Below, one piece after another: positions 55,030 through 64,000 of a stretch of DNA of 64,000 bases. The position numbers and the translations under genes were made by a program. The notes beneath the pieces were generated by a model. The model was not told the origin of the DNA. It worked only from the letters and a program-made list of their open reading frames with translations, and did no database searches. Location: the NCBI GenBank assembly GCA_028281495.1, contig JANQJU010000007.1, forward strand, positions 1-64,000. Reading direction: 5' to 3'. The DNA is from SAR324 cluster bacterium. Lineage in GTDB: Bacteria > SAR324 > NAC60-12. Each line of letters begins with the position of its first letter. Position 1 is the stretch's first letter.

Positions 55030-57033
55030 TTAGTTGAACTCTTGGCAAGACCTCTGAAATTCAGGGTGCTGCCAAGCCGAGCATTCTCCTTGTTTGCAGG
55101 CTTTTTTCCAATCACGACAAGCAGATTCCGGCTTGCCGACTAACCAAAGAGCGTATCCTCTACCTACAAGAGCTTCTGATAAATGAGGTTCTCGCAGTAA
55201 TACTTTTGAAAAATCTGCAATTGCAGCCTCGTGTTGTTCTAACTGTAGATAGGCGAATCCACGGTTCTGATAAGCTTCGACGCCATGAGGAGCCAGTTTC
55301 AGAGCTTGAGTGAAATCAGAAATCGCTTTTGCATACTGATGCAAATCTAGATATAATTCTGCTCGATTCTGATAACGCTCTGGGTGAGGGGCCAATTTTA
55401 AGCTTTCAGTATAATCTTTGATCGCTTTTTCATATTGATGCAAAGCTTTATAAACATTGCCCCGATTATTGTAAGCTTTAGCATTTTCTGGATTAATACG
55501 AAGGGCAAATGTGTAGTCTTCCAAAGCTTTTTCATATTGGTGTAGAGCAAAAAAAACGGTACCCCGGTTGATATAGGCTCGGAAGCTATCAGGGTTGAGA
55601 TTCAACGTTTTATCAAGATGCATTAGGGCTTTAGAGTATTTTTTCTGAGAGACATACAAATTGCCCAAGTCAGAATGGGCTACCCAAGCTTCTGGATTTT
55701 TTTTAAGGGTTGCTTGCCATAAAGTTTCTCGGTTTTGATAGGTTGAGCTTTGATTCCAAACCAAAAAGCCCAATATGATTAAAATTCCAAGGCTTGCAAC
55801 GTAAGGCAAATATATAAACTCGGAATTTCTTTGTATTTTTTTTACTTCACTTCTCAAAGAATCTTTCTCCAATTTTCGAGAGTAGCCTTTTTGAGAAGAT
55901 GACACTCCAATAAGAATTTTATGAAAATGTATTTGCAGTAGAGTCGAGAATTTTGTGATTCCTTGCCCTAATAGAATGATAATGGATAAACTCGCAAAGT
56001 ACCCCCAGTGATTGGAAACGAGTGAAGATCTAGCCCAAGCGATGTCAAAAAAACCTAAGACAGGAAAAATAGCAGCTACAAAGCTTCCAAAGATTATGAA
56101 TATTGGTTTGCTCCAATTGTTATATTTCCAAAGCGATATGATAAGTAAAAAACAACAACTGATAAAGGGCAGATAAGAAGAAACTTGGCTAGTATTAATT
56201 TCCCATTGAGGGTAAATGAATAGAATAGGATGAGGCCATATCAATTTATTTAAGTAAAAGTAGCAGACAAAAGCTGCATTTAGAATTCGTTCAAGGAAGT
56301 TGAATTCTGGTGAGGATGATTGCGCTCCAAAGGCATAGGATTCGAACCAAACAGTTATTCCAGCGTTTGCTAAAGCAATCAAAAAAAAGGGTATTAGTCG
56401 GATTGTATCAAAAGCCTTCCAGGGATGATGTAACCAAAGTCTGCAAAACACTATAACCACCGGTAACATGACTGCAGCTCCCTTGCTTAAAAGTGCAGCT
56501 ACAAAAAAAACTAAGGCAATAATGTACCATTTAATCTTTTTGGTATCCTCAAAATAAAGATAACTTACTATAACAAGAAGATAAAAAAACATTGCCATTA
56601 CGTTCTTTCGCTCTGCTATCCATGCGACCGACTGTACGTGCATAGGATGCAAAAGAAATAAACCGGCAGTGAGCCAGGCTCCCTGGAAACGGCAATATTT
56701 CAATATTCCCCATAGTAGGAGTCCATTAAAGAGGTGCAGTAAAATATTAATAGAATGTGTAATAGGAAGGTTTGATCCGAAAGTTTGATACTCTAACCAA
56801 AAACTAGTTCGTGTGATTGGAATATAGGGCCACACATGATTATTGTTAAGCGGTTCAGTCCATATAGGTACCAAACCTTGGGGGGATTGAATTAGAGGAT
56901 CATGTAGAAAGTATTCTTCGTCATCAATGATAAAAGTTGCGGTTACAGCAGGAAGGTAGGCAAGTAAGGTAAAAACAATTAAGAAAAGAAGTGGAATTCG
57001 GTTTGTATATAAAAGTTGGGAAGGGAGAGCCAT
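55030..57033 (-). CDS. TMTC-like polytopic membrane protein with TPR repeats
   Basis: The 667-residue protein has about ten hydrophobic helices in its first 430 residues, resembling GT-C/TMTC-type glycosyltransferases (FLIVFTLLAYLPAV near the start, FNGLLLWGIL, LFLLHPMHVQSVAWIAERKN). Six TPRs follow (about 435-640), such as AKAYNNRGNVYKALHQYEKA. This combination, multi-span domain plus C-terminal TPRs, is typical of O-mannosyltransferase-like proteins, though no donor or acceptor can be inferred. The coding sequence is more AT-rich than the left part of the window. An alternative TTG start seven codons upstream overlaps the previous gene. Confidence 0.75.
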   Translation of the reverse strand: MALPSQLLYTNRIPLLFLIVFTLLAYLPAVTATFIIDDEEYFLHDPLIQSPQGLVPIWTEPLNNNHVWPYIPITRTSFWLEYQTFGSNLPITHSINILLHLFNGLLLWGILKYCRFQGAWLTAGLFLLHPMHVQSVAWIAERKNVMAMFFYLLVIVSYLYFEDTKKIKWYIIALVFFVAALLSKGAAVMLPVVIVFCRLWLHHPWKAFDTIRLIPFFLIALANAGITVWFESYAFGAQSSSPEFNFLERILNAAFVCYFYLNKLIWPHPILFIYPQWEINTSQVSSYLPFISCCFLLIISLWKYNNWSKPIFIIFGSFVAAIFPVLGFFDIAWARSSLVSNHWGYFASLSIIILLGQGITKFSTLLQIHFHKILIGVSSSQKGYSRKLEKDSLRSEVKKIQRNSEFIYLPYVASLGILIILGFLVWNQSSTYQNRETLWQATLKKNPEAWVAHSDLGNLYVSQKKYSKALMHLDKTLNLNPDSFRAYINRGTVFFALHQYEKALEDYTFALRINPENAKAYNNRGNVYKALHQYEKAIKDYTESLKLAPHPERYQNRAELYLDLHQYAKAISDFTQALKLAPHGVEAYQNRGFAYLQLEQHEAAIADFSKVLLREPHLSEALVGRGYALWLVGKPESACRDWKKACKQGECSAWQHPEFQRSCQEFN

Positions 57034-57046
57034 AAAAAGGGCAATC

Positions 57047-57940
57047 TCAATCAAGAACTACGACAACTCTAGCTTCTCTTAAAAAACTTTGTGTTCCCGC
57101 CATTTGTCGTAAAGCATTTGCATCATTATTTGAAATCACCAGATCTGTCTTGTTTTTACCCGCACTGTTCAAAGCCCTAAGAATTAAGGGACTTCCCTTG
57201 ACCCGATCATTCTGTTTAGCTTTTTCTATGTCTTTTAGATAGCCTGCCATACCATGTTTCACGACAAATTCACGGTCCACATAAGCTGAACCATAGATTT
57301 CTTTGCCATTTTCGTCGTAAACTTTTGGAGACATCGCAGGCTGTACGCCAGTTTGTCGAGCATCAATTATTAACCCGGTGTATACTTGATTTGTATTGAT
57401 GGCACGTGACGTATTGCTAGTGCCCGGTGGGGGAGAAACTTCAGAAGTAATTGGTGCGGGTGGGCTAATTTCCGTGGTGGGTTGCAACGCAGCATTTGCC
57501 GCTTGTCGAAACATCAATTCTTCAGGAATAGTTTTTGATAAGCGAGCTTCCATCCGAATCTTAATAGTTCCATCTGAAAAATATCGAGCATTGCCTACGG
57601 GACGTAATCCATGGAGATAGCCTTGAATGCGTGTCCGAATGGTGTCATTTGCCACCATCGCATCTTTAACGGTCGTTGCCGAAGAGAGATTGACTCCTTT
57701 CACCATTTCTAAAATGTTGCGGGCTGCGTCTAAACGCGCCGCACGGAGAGCACTGGCGTTCCGTAAGGCTGAATTATTTGCAGTTTGGGCAGGAACTCCT
57801 ATACCTTCCGAAATCACGACTCCCCGATCCCAATCAATACAAGCGGAAGGGCCATTTTGAGTACAAAGCTCATCAATACTTTGTGCATGCAGGCCTCCCC
57901 AGATCACCACGCCACAAACCAATAAAAGGATACGCTTCAT
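57047..57940 (-). CDS. Secreted LPP20-like protein
   Basis: The 297-residue product has a signal peptide (about 1-20, KRILLLVCGVVIWGGLHAQ) and an LPP20-type domain (ALRAARLDAARNILEMVKGV, then DGTIKIRMEARL), followed by a Pro/Ser linker and a second domain starting near 165 (TGLIIDARQTGVQPAMSPKV). Such proteins are usually periplasmic and may be linked to the envelope or flagella in other bacteria. The AGGAGA site supports this ATG; a frame extending 15 codons further upstream lacks one. The next gene starts at or next to its end. Confidence 0.7.
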   Translation of the reverse strand: MKRILLLVCGVVIWGGLHAQSIDELCTQNGPSACIDWDRGVVISEGIGVPAQTANNSALRNASALRAARLDAARNILEMVKGVNLSSATTVKDAMVANDTIRTRIQGYLHGLRPVGNARYFSDGTIKIRMEARLSKTIPEELMFRQAANAALQPTTEISPPAPITSEVSPPPGTSNTSRAINTNQVYTGLIIDARQTGVQPAMSPKVYDENGKEIYGSAYVDREFVVKHGMAGYLKDIEKAKQNDRVKGSPLILRALNSAGKNKTDLVISNNDANALRQMAGTQSFLREARVVVVLD

Positions 57941-58042
57941 ATTTTCTCCTGATAAGGTCAATAGTTCTTCTATTTCAATATACAACGCTATTGACTAACT
58001 TGTGGCGTTTCCGGTTCATTCTATCACGCACATTTTCCTAAG

Positions 58043-60115
58043 TTACACATCTTTGATACTCAATTGCATTTTACCTCGGCGATCAAACCCCATAACCCGA
58101 ACAGTTACTTCTTGTCCCTCTTTTACAAACTGATGGACGTTCTTTACTCGTTCCTTAGACAAGTTCGAAACATGAACGAGTCCTTGCTGTCCAGGAAAAA
58201 TTTCTACAAATGCTCCAAAATCCATAATCTTGACGACAGGTCCAGTATAGACAGCTCCAATTTCTGCTGTTCGGGTGAGTTCCTGTACCATACCAAGGGC
58301 AACATCTACGGCTTCATGATCGGTGGATACTATGGATACGATACCATCATCATCAATGTTGATTTTAACACCCGTTTTATCAACAATATTCTTAATGACT
58401 TTTCCTCCAGGGCCAATGACATCACGGATTTTATCCGTTGGAATTTTATGCGTTATACAACGAGGAGCATAACTCGACAAACCTTCTCTTGAAGTATTGA
58501 TTTCTTGATTCATGATTCCCAAGATATGCAATCGTCCCTCTTTAGCCTGCGCGAGAGCACTTTCGATAATGGACCGGTTCAATCCACTTACCTTGATATC
58601 CATCTGAAGGGCTGTAATCCCTTTGTTTGTGCCTACAACTTTGAAATCCATATCTCCAAGATGGTCTTCATCTCCTAAAATATCAGACAGAATCGCAGTT
58701 CGTTCTCCCTCATAAATCAAGCCCATTGCAATTCCTGCGGTCGCGTTTTTAAGTGGAACTCCGGCATCCATCATCGCAAGTGATCCAGCACAAACGGTTG
58801 CCATTGAAGACGAGCCATTTGATTCTAAAATTTCTGAAACAAGGCGCAATGTATAAGGAAAATCGTCCCGTTTGGGTAAAACGGTCATTAAACCTCTTTC
58901 TGCTAAGAAACCGTGTCCGATTTCGCGACGTCCCGGACCTCTAGGAGATTTGGCTTCACCAACTGAGAATCCCGGGAAGTTATAATGCAGCATGAAATTT
59001 TTATAATAGGAGCCAGATAATGAGTCTATCATCTGTTCATCTTCTTTGGTTCCTAAGGTCGCGACCATCAATGCTTGAGTCTCACCCCGTGTAAATAGAG
59101 CGGAGCCATGTACTCTTGGCAATATACCGATTTCACAGGTGATATGGCGAATATCGTTTAAAGATCTCCCGTCTATCCGAATGCCATCATCTAAAATTTT
59201 TGACCGCATCTCCCGCTTTTTTAGGTTCGCGATAGCCTTGCCTATATCTTTTTTCCGGTGTTCATCGGATTCTTCATTGCACAACTCTTGAGTCACTTCT
59301 TCAACTATTGAATCCATTAGAGAATATCTGGCCAATTTTTCTTTCGTTGCCAAGGCAGCTTGTACTTTAGGCAAAGCAAGTGACTCTACTTGATCCTGCA
59401 ATGCTTGATCTATTTCTGGTACAATCACATCACGTTTTGGTTTCCCACAGCGTTGCTGCAATTCTTCTTGAATTCCTATTATTGGTTGAATTTGTTCGTG
59501 CCCGAACATGATTGCATCAATCATCACATCTTCACTGACTTCGTGGGCTTCTCCTTCAACCATTAGAATTGCATCTTTAGAACCCACCATGAAAATGTTC
59601 AAAGAGCTTTTCTCTTGTTCCTCGGGGCTAGGATTGGCAATAAATTGGTCGTCGATCATTCCAATTCGTATCCCGCAAACAGGAGTACTATAAGGAATAT
59701 CAGAGATCAATAAGGCTGCGGATGCTCCAATCATTGCAGCAACGTCTGGTCCATTGACCAAATCATAGCTCAAAACGGTTGCAACAATGACCGTTTCAGC
59801 AGAAAAATGAGGATTAAATAAGGGGCGTAAAGGGCGATCGATAAACCGAGATATCAAAGTCTCCTTGTCTGACAACCTGCCTTCTCGTTTAAAAAAACCA
59901 CCGGGTATTCTCCCAGTGGCATAAGCTTTTTCCACATAGTGTACAGCTAATGGGAAAAAATTCTGATCTGGGTCTGCTTCAGGAGCGGCTGTTGCTGCTA
60001 CTAAAACCATTGTATCGCCATAACGTACCACTACGGATCCATTTGCTTGTTTGGCCATCCGCCCCGTCTCGATAGACAAATGGTTACTGCCAAATTGTGT
60101 CTCAACTAATTCCAT
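58043..60115 (-). CDS. pnp: Polyribonucleotide nucleotidyltransferase
   Basis: PNPase degrades RNA 3'-5' by phosphorolysis. The 690-residue product has two RNase PH domains (ETGRMAKQANGSVVVRYGDT at the start; the second with FTRGETQALMVATLGT), a KH domain (TDKIRDVIGPGGKVIKNIVD) and an S1 domain at the C-terminus (GAVYTGPVVKIMDFGAFVE). Length is normal. It is downstream of rpsO, the conserved order in proteobacteria. A GGAG site precedes the ATG. Confidence 0.97.
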   Translation of the reverse strand: MELVETQFGSNHLSIETGRMAKQANGSVVVRYGDTMVLVAATAAPEADPDQNFFPLAVHYVEKAYATGRIPGGFFKREGRLSDKETLISRFIDRPLRPLFNPHFSAETVIVATVLSYDLVNGPDVAAMIGASAALLISDIPYSTPVCGIRIGMIDDQFIANPSPEEQEKSSLNIFMVGSKDAILMVEGEAHEVSEDVMIDAIMFGHEQIQPIIGIQEELQQRCGKPKRDVIVPEIDQALQDQVESLALPKVQAALATKEKLARYSLMDSIVEEVTQELCNEESDEHRKKDIGKAIANLKKREMRSKILDDGIRIDGRSLNDIRHITCEIGILPRVHGSALFTRGETQALMVATLGTKEDEQMIDSLSGSYYKNFMLHYNFPGFSVGEAKSPRGPGRREIGHGFLAERGLMTVLPKRDDFPYTLRLVSEILESNGSSSMATVCAGSLAMMDAGVPLKNATAGIAMGLIYEGERTAILSDILGDEDHLGDMDFKVVGTNKGITALQMDIKVSGLNRSIIESALAQAKEGRLHILGIMNQEINTSREGLSSYAPRCITHKIPTDKIRDVIGPGGKVIKNIVDKTGVKINIDDDGIVSIVSTDHEAVDVALGMVQELTRTAEIGAVYTGPVVKIMDFGAFVEIFPGQQGLVHVSNLSKERVKNVHQFVKEGQEVTVRVMGFDRRGKMQLSIKDV

Positions 60116-60152
60116 TTATTGGTACTCCGTCAAAATGTGAGTAAGAGAAAGA

Positions 60153-60419
60153 TTATTTACGGATTCCCAAACGGTCAACAACGGTCCGGTAACGCTCCAT
60201 ATCTTTTTTCATTAAGTAGTTCAAGAAACTGCGTCGCTGACCGACCAATTTCAATAAACCTCTTCGGGAATCATGATCTTTCGGTTTTTGCTTAAAATGA
60301 TCAGTAAGATAGGTGATTCTAGCCGAAAGCAATGCAATTTGAACCTCCGGAGAGCCAGTGTCATTGCTACCGCGACCGAACTTTTCTACGATTTGTTGTT
60401 TTTGTTCTTTGCTTAACAT
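60153..60419 (-). CDS. rpsO: Small-subunit ribosomal protein S15
   Basis: The 88-residue product has the normal S15 length and features: [39 protein letters not shown] and [21 protein letters not shown]15 binds 16S rRNA helices early in assembly. The AGAGGAA site precedes the ATG. The location between truB and pnp is conserved in many bacteria. Confidence 0.97.
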   Translation of the reverse strand: MLSKEQKQQIVEKFGRGSNDTGSPEVQIALLSARITYLTDHFKQKPKDHDSRRGLLKLVGQRRSFLNYLMKKDMERYRTVVDRLGIRK

Positions 60420-60427
60420 GAGTTCCT

Positions 60428-61336
60428 CTATATTAAAATTTTTTTAGGATGGAATTGATAACTGCCATTTTGACTAATAACCGACCCAATGGCGACTAGA
60501 TCATTGTCATTATTGATTACCTTGGCGGATACGAATGGTTCCTGCAATTGTTCGATATGGGCATCTGTGGAGCGGATCAAAATAGGTTGACCTTGAACTA
60601 ATCTTCGTTGTTCCTCAAACGTTATGCGGATCGTTTTCCAATCGGGTAACAATTCAACAGGATTAATAAAACTGGAAAAATCTCCTCTTTTCTCTGCTTC
60701 AGTCAATTTTTGTAGAGAGCAGGCATTCTCTATTGAAAAATATGGTCCTAAAGCAATTCTCTCCAATTCCACCAAATGAGCACCCACCCCTAAATCCTGC
60801 CCAATATCGTCAACCAAAGTGCGGATATAAGTTCCTTTAGAACACTTGACCTTGATTTTAATGAATGGGATCTGGACAGATTCGACACAAATCGATTCAA
60901 TATGAATTATGCGGGATTTACGAATAACAGGTTTACCTTGACGGGCTAGCCGATATGCAGGTGTTCCGTTTTGTTTTACTGCTGAGTAAATCGGGGTGAG
61001 TTGAGATTGTGTCCCTCGATATTGATGTATGACGTTTTCGATAATTGGGTCGTTTAAGTGGTCTATCTCACAAAACTTGGTAATTCGACCTTCGGCATCA
61101 AATGTATCGGTTCTTTCTCCTAACTTAAAAATTGCTCGATACTCTTTATCTAGCTCGTTAAATAAAGGAATTAGCTTTGTCGTTTTCCCTAAAAAAACGG
61201 GAAGCAATCCTGTTGCTAATGGATCCAGTGTTCCTAAGTGTCCGGCTTTTTTTTCTTGAAAAACTTTTTTCAGTGTCTTCACTATACTAAAGGAAGTGAC
61301 TCCTTTTTCTTTGTAAACATTAACAATAAAATTCAA
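60428..61336 (-). CDS. truB: tRNA pseudouridine-55 synthase
   Basis: TruB makes pseudouridine 55 in the T-loop of tRNAs. The 302-residue product has [32 protein letters not shown] (catalytic Asp), [16 protein letters not shown] and [16 protein letters not shown]. The start is TTG in a TTGA overlap with the rbfA stop codon; no ATG is available at the conserved N-terminus. It is therefore translationally coupled to rbfA. Confidence 0.95.
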   Translation of the reverse strand: MNFIVNVYKEKGVTSFSIVKTLKKVFQEKKAGHLGTLDPLATGLLPVFLGKTTKLIPLFNELDKEYRAIFKLGERTDTFDAEGRITKFCEIDHLNDPIIENVIHQYRGTQSQLTPIYSAVKQNGTPAYRLARQGKPVIRKSRIIHIESICVESVQIPFIKIKVKCSKGTYIRTLVDDIGQDLGVGAHLVELERIALGPYFSIENACSLQKLTEAEKRGDFSSFINPVELLPDWKTIRITFEEQRRLVQGQPILIRSTDAHIEQLQEPFVSAKVINNDNDLVAIGSVISQNGSYQFHPKKILI

Positions 61337-61695
61337 AGTTTTCTGTCCAATTCATCTTCCTCGCTGGTCTGCCTTAGTAGGTTATCTAGTTTTAAGCTAT
61401 AATCAAAACCTGTGTCATAAATAAAAACCAGCTTAGGAGTGTTACGGGTTTTGAGAGTTTGGCCTAAACAACGGCTGAAAAAACCTGCCGCTCGATTAAG
61501 AGATGATGCTAATTCTTCAATTTGTTCTGGAGGAAAAGTCGCAAAATATACTCTAGCAAAGGATAAATCTCTTGATGGTTCCACTCTACTAATTGTAACT
61601 TTTTCAAATCTAGGATCATTGCTCTCTTTTAGAAGAATCTCAGAAAGCTTTCTTTGAATGAGAATTTTATTGAAATCTTTTTTTTTTCTACGCAT
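61333..61695 (-). CDS. rbfA: 30S ribosome-binding factor A
   Basis: RbfA matures the 30S subunit and is needed for growth in the cold. The 120-residue product has the KH-like fold pattern: QRKLSEILLKESNDPRF, VTISRVEPSRDLSFARVYF and a C-terminal acidic tail ending EEDELDRKL. It starts three bases after the infB stop and overlaps the truB start by four. Length matches the family. Confidence 0.93.
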   Translation of the reverse strand: MRRKKKDFNKILIQRKLSEILLKESNDPRFEKVTISRVEPSRDLSFARVYFATFPPEQIEELASSLNRAAGFFSRCLGQTLKTRNTPKLVFIYDTGFDYSLKLDNLLRQTSEEDELDRKL

Positions 61696-61698
61696 GGG

Positions 61699-64000
61699 TT
61701 ACAATCTCGCGGATTCCTCAACTTGGATATAAGCTTCAATAATATCTCCAATCTGTACATCTGGATAGTTTATTACAATACCACATTCATAATTATTAGG
61801 GACTTCTCTAACATCATCCTTAAATCGTCGTAATGACGTCAAATCACCACTATGCACGACATCTTCATCTCGCAAAATACGCACGTGTGCATCACGTAGT
61901 AATTTTCCTTCTGTAACATAACAACCCAAAATTTTCCCTTCTTTCGAAGTATTGAATAGCTGACGAACCTCACAACGCCCGATGACTTCATCTCGCAATG
62001 TAGGTTTAAGTAAGCCTTCCAAGGCTTTTCTGACATCTTCTATAGCATCATAAATCACAGTATAGAGACGAACATCTACATCTTCTTGTCCGTTTACAAT
62101 TTTGGCTTTATTATCCATATTGGTATTAAAACCGATAATGATGGCATCAGAAGCTGATGCCAGCATAACATCTGTTTCAGTAACATTTCCAACTGCAGTA
62201 TGTATGAAGCGTACTGATACTTGTTCATTTCCGATCTGCGACAAAGATGATTGTAAAGCTTCAACAGACCCTTGTACATCTGCTTTGATTAATATTTTTA
62301 GTTCGACATGTTCTTCTGAGCTAATTCTGTTGAAAAGATTTTCTAGATGCAGTTTTTGCTGTTGATCTGCTGCTGCATCTTTACTCCGTTGTGCACGAGA
62401 TTCTGCTATTTGACGGGCCGTTTTCTCATCCGCTATCACGATAAATTGTTCGCCAATGGTAGGAACATTGTTGAATCCTAAAACTTCGGCAGGGATAGAT
62501 GGTTTTGCAGATAGAATAGCTTGTCCACGGTCATTGAACATTGCTCGGACTTTACCAAATGTTTCTCCAACAACGTAATGATCACCAACAGTAAGTGTCC
62601 CTTTTTGAATGAGAACAGTTCCTACCGGACCTCTGCCCTTGCTAATTTGAGATTCGATAATTACTCCACGCGCGTTTCCACTTGCTGGTGCTTTTAATTC
62701 CAGAATTTCAGCTTGGAGTTGTACCATTTCCAATAGGTTTTTAATACCTTCTCCAGATTTAGCAGATACATGGGCGAAAATTGTTTCTCCACCTAAATCT
62801 TCAGCGACTAAATTGTGTCCTAACAACTCTTGCTGAACCCTCATTGGATTGGAATCAGGCCTATCAATTTTGTTTACAGCAACGATAATAGGAACTTCTG
62901 CAGCCTGTGCATGATGAATTGCCTCAATTGTTTGAGGTTGTACTCCATCATCTGCTGCCACTACGAGAATTACAATATCCGTAATATTAGCTCCTCTAGC
63001 CCTCATTGCAGTAAAGGCTTCGTGCCCTGGAGTGTCTAAGAAGGTGATGGCTCCAAAGTCAGTTTCTACATGATAGGCTCCAATATGCTGGGTAATGCCT
63101 CCGGCTTCTTTTTGGGTAACATGTGTGGATCGAATTTTATCTAGTAATGATGTTTTACCATGATCTACATGTCCCATTATAGTTACAATAGGACCCCGGG
63201 ACACTTCTTCAGCAATGCTTTCTTCCTCTAACACATCTTCTATATTAGAGGTATCCAGCTCTACATCGATGTTAAAGTCTGCTGCAACTAAAGCTGCATT
63301 TTCTCCAGAAATGACTTGGTTGATGCTAGCCATGGTACCCGCGGACATGAGCTTCTTGATAATTTCAGTAACTTTAATACCGATAGCCCCAGCGAGTTCT
63401 CCAACAGTGATGGATGATCCAATCTTAATACTCTTCTTCCTCGGATTGAATGTATGTTTTGTTTCTTGAACAGCAGCTACTTTACTTTTATTTTTTCGGT
63501 CTTTCTTCTTTCTTGGACGCTCCCAAACTTCAACCTCTTCTTCTTCGATTTTAACCATCGAAATTTTTTTAACAGGTTTCTTAGCACGGGAATCGGTAAA
63601 TCCTTCTTGCGAAAACCTTGCTCCTTTTTTGTCTCGCTTTCCTTCTTTTCCACCCTTGCTTCCCTTTTTGTTTTCCTGCAATTCAGGGGATTCAAAAACA
63701 GTTTTCTTATTTTTGTTTTTACCTGTTTCAGTATCTAAAGCATTGGGCAAAGATAAGTCTACATTGGGTTGTATTGCTGTCTTTTGGTCAGTGAGAGTTT
63801 TGGGTTCATCTGCAACTGTTTGTGGCTCATCGGGAGGAGTATTCTGTGTCTTTTCCGGTTCTTGTGAAGGTTGTTCAACTTCAATCGGCTTTTCATCGGT
63901 AGCTGCTAGGTTTTCAGGCGTAGATTCTTTTTCACTTTCATTTTCATTTTCTGTTGATTCAGGAATATCTGCTGATTGAAAAGTTTCTGTAGGACTCGTT
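61699..64000 (-). CDS. infB: Translation initiation factor IF-2 (5' truncated by the window edge)
   Basis: IF-2 places initiator tRNA on the 30S subunit using GTP. The G domain shows G1 [11 protein letters not shown]3 DTPGHEA, G4 NKID and G5 SAK, followed by the usual C-terminal domains. The in-frame sequence continues without a stop to the window edge as an acidic Pro/Glu/Thr/Asn-rich N-terminal region, so a TTG near 63750 is not the true start and at least 83 further residues precede it. A basic Lys-rich segment follows at about 63500-63700. Only the C-terminal 767 residues are visible here. Confidence 0.95.
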   Translation of the reverse strand, partial: TSPTETFQSADIPESTENENESEKESTPENLAATDEKPIEVEQPSQEPEKTQNTPPDEPQTVADEPKTLTDQKTAIQPNVDLSLPNALDTETGKNKNKKTVFESPELQENKKGSKGGKEGKRDKKGARFSQEGFTDSRAKKPVKKISMVKIEEEEVEVWERPRKKKDRKNKSKVAAVQETKHTFNPRKKSIKIGSSITVGELAGAIGIKVTEIIKKLMSAGTMASINQVISGENAALVAADFNIDVELDTSNIEDVLEEESIAEEVSRGPIVTIMGHVDHGKTSLLDKIRSTHVTQKEAGGITQHIGAYHVETDFGAITFLDTPGHEAFTAMRARGANITDIVILVVAADDGVQPQTIEAIHHAQAAEVPIIVAVNKIDRPDSNPMRVQQELLGHNLVAEDLGGETIFAHVSAKSGEGIKNLLEMVQLQAEILELKAPASGNARGVIIESQISKGRGPVGTVLIQKGTLTVGDHYVVGETFGKVRAMFNDRGQAILSAKPSIPAEVLGFNNVPTIGEQFIVIADEKTARQIAESRAQRSKDAAADQQQKLHLENLFNRISSEEHVELKILIKADVQGSVEALQSSLSQIGNEQVSVRFIHTAVGNVTETDVMLASASDAIIIGFNTNMDNKAKIVNGQEDVDVRLYTVIYDAIEDVRKALEGLLKPTLRDEVIGRCEVRQLFNTSKEGKILGCYVTEGKLLRDAHVRILRDEDVVHSGDLTSLRRFKDDVREVPNNYECGIVINYPDVQIGDIIEAYIQVEESARL

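Noticed and set aside
63748..63750. TTG as start of infB
   Set aside because: The frame stays open to the window edge and encodes a low-complexity acidic region typical of IF-2 N-termini, so the gene is truncated by the window rather than starting here.
1..64000. CRISPR arrays, insertion sequences, integrase/att sites, rRNA or tRNA genes
   Set aside because: I saw no spaced direct-repeat array, transposase or integrase frame, rRNA-like segment or cloverleaf pattern in the window.

Overview
The window comes from a Gram-negative bacterium. It encodes a lipobox lipoprotein, an LpoA-like periplasmic protein, the CmoA/CmoB tRNA wobble pair and an alpha2-beta2 type pyruvate dehydrogenase. It is also dense in two-component, sigma-54 and cyclic-nucleotide signalling. 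This mix suggests a delta-proteobacterium-like or SAR324-like lineage, but that is inference: no rRNA or tRNA gene is present to settle it. Base composition looks moderate, and the right-hand third (about 54-64 kb) is visibly more AT-rich. Neither was computed.

Left part (1-10 kb): the end of an unknown gene and a coupled small ORF, a PilZ protein, a membrane class III adenylate cyclase, an FmdB-type zinc ribbon protein, then a complete pyruvate dehydrogenase operon on the minus strand (pdhA-pdhB-aceF-lpd). The E3 subunit carries its own lipoyl domain.

10-23 kb: a STAS protein, a 1440-residue lipoprotein containing a ten-G tract, a DUF2062 membrane protein, a TPR membrane protein, homoserine dehydrogenase preceded by a strong 62-nt stem-loop, an LpoA-like periplasmic protein, a small membrane protein translationally coupled to cmoA, and cmoB.

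23-41 kb: an EamA transporter; a signalling block made of a sigma-54 response regulator, a 1994-residue Ser/Thr kinase-ATPase-GAF-histidine kinase-receiver protein and a TrmH-type methyltransferase; a ferric-iron ABC transporter (FbpABC type) with intergenic stem-loops; and a second signalling block of a stand-alone receiver, a sigma-54 regulator with an altered GAFTGA loop, and a diguanylate cyclase. A possible structured RNA lies between the receiver and the regulator.

41-52 kb: housekeeping genes rimO-yebC-ruvC-ruvA-ssb run into a receiver-PP2C phosphatase and a STAS antagonist. These meet, head to head at their 3' ends, a minus-strand set of a CheY-like receiver, a CheA with three Hpt domains, an unknown 160-residue protein and an XRE regulator. 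There is no MCP, CheW, CheR/CheB or RsbW-type kinase, so this looks like a non-canonical phosphorelay/partner-switching module and is the best candidate here for an undescribed system.

52-64 kb (minus strand): clpB with a perfect CIRCE operator over its promoter, then the conserved infB-rbfA-truB-rpsO-pnp translation/RNA-decay cluster (infB runs off the window), followed by an LPP20-like secreted protein and a TMTC-like membrane protein with TPRs. A recurrent feature across the window is short tandem duplication (units 11-23 bp), mostly in intergenic DNA.
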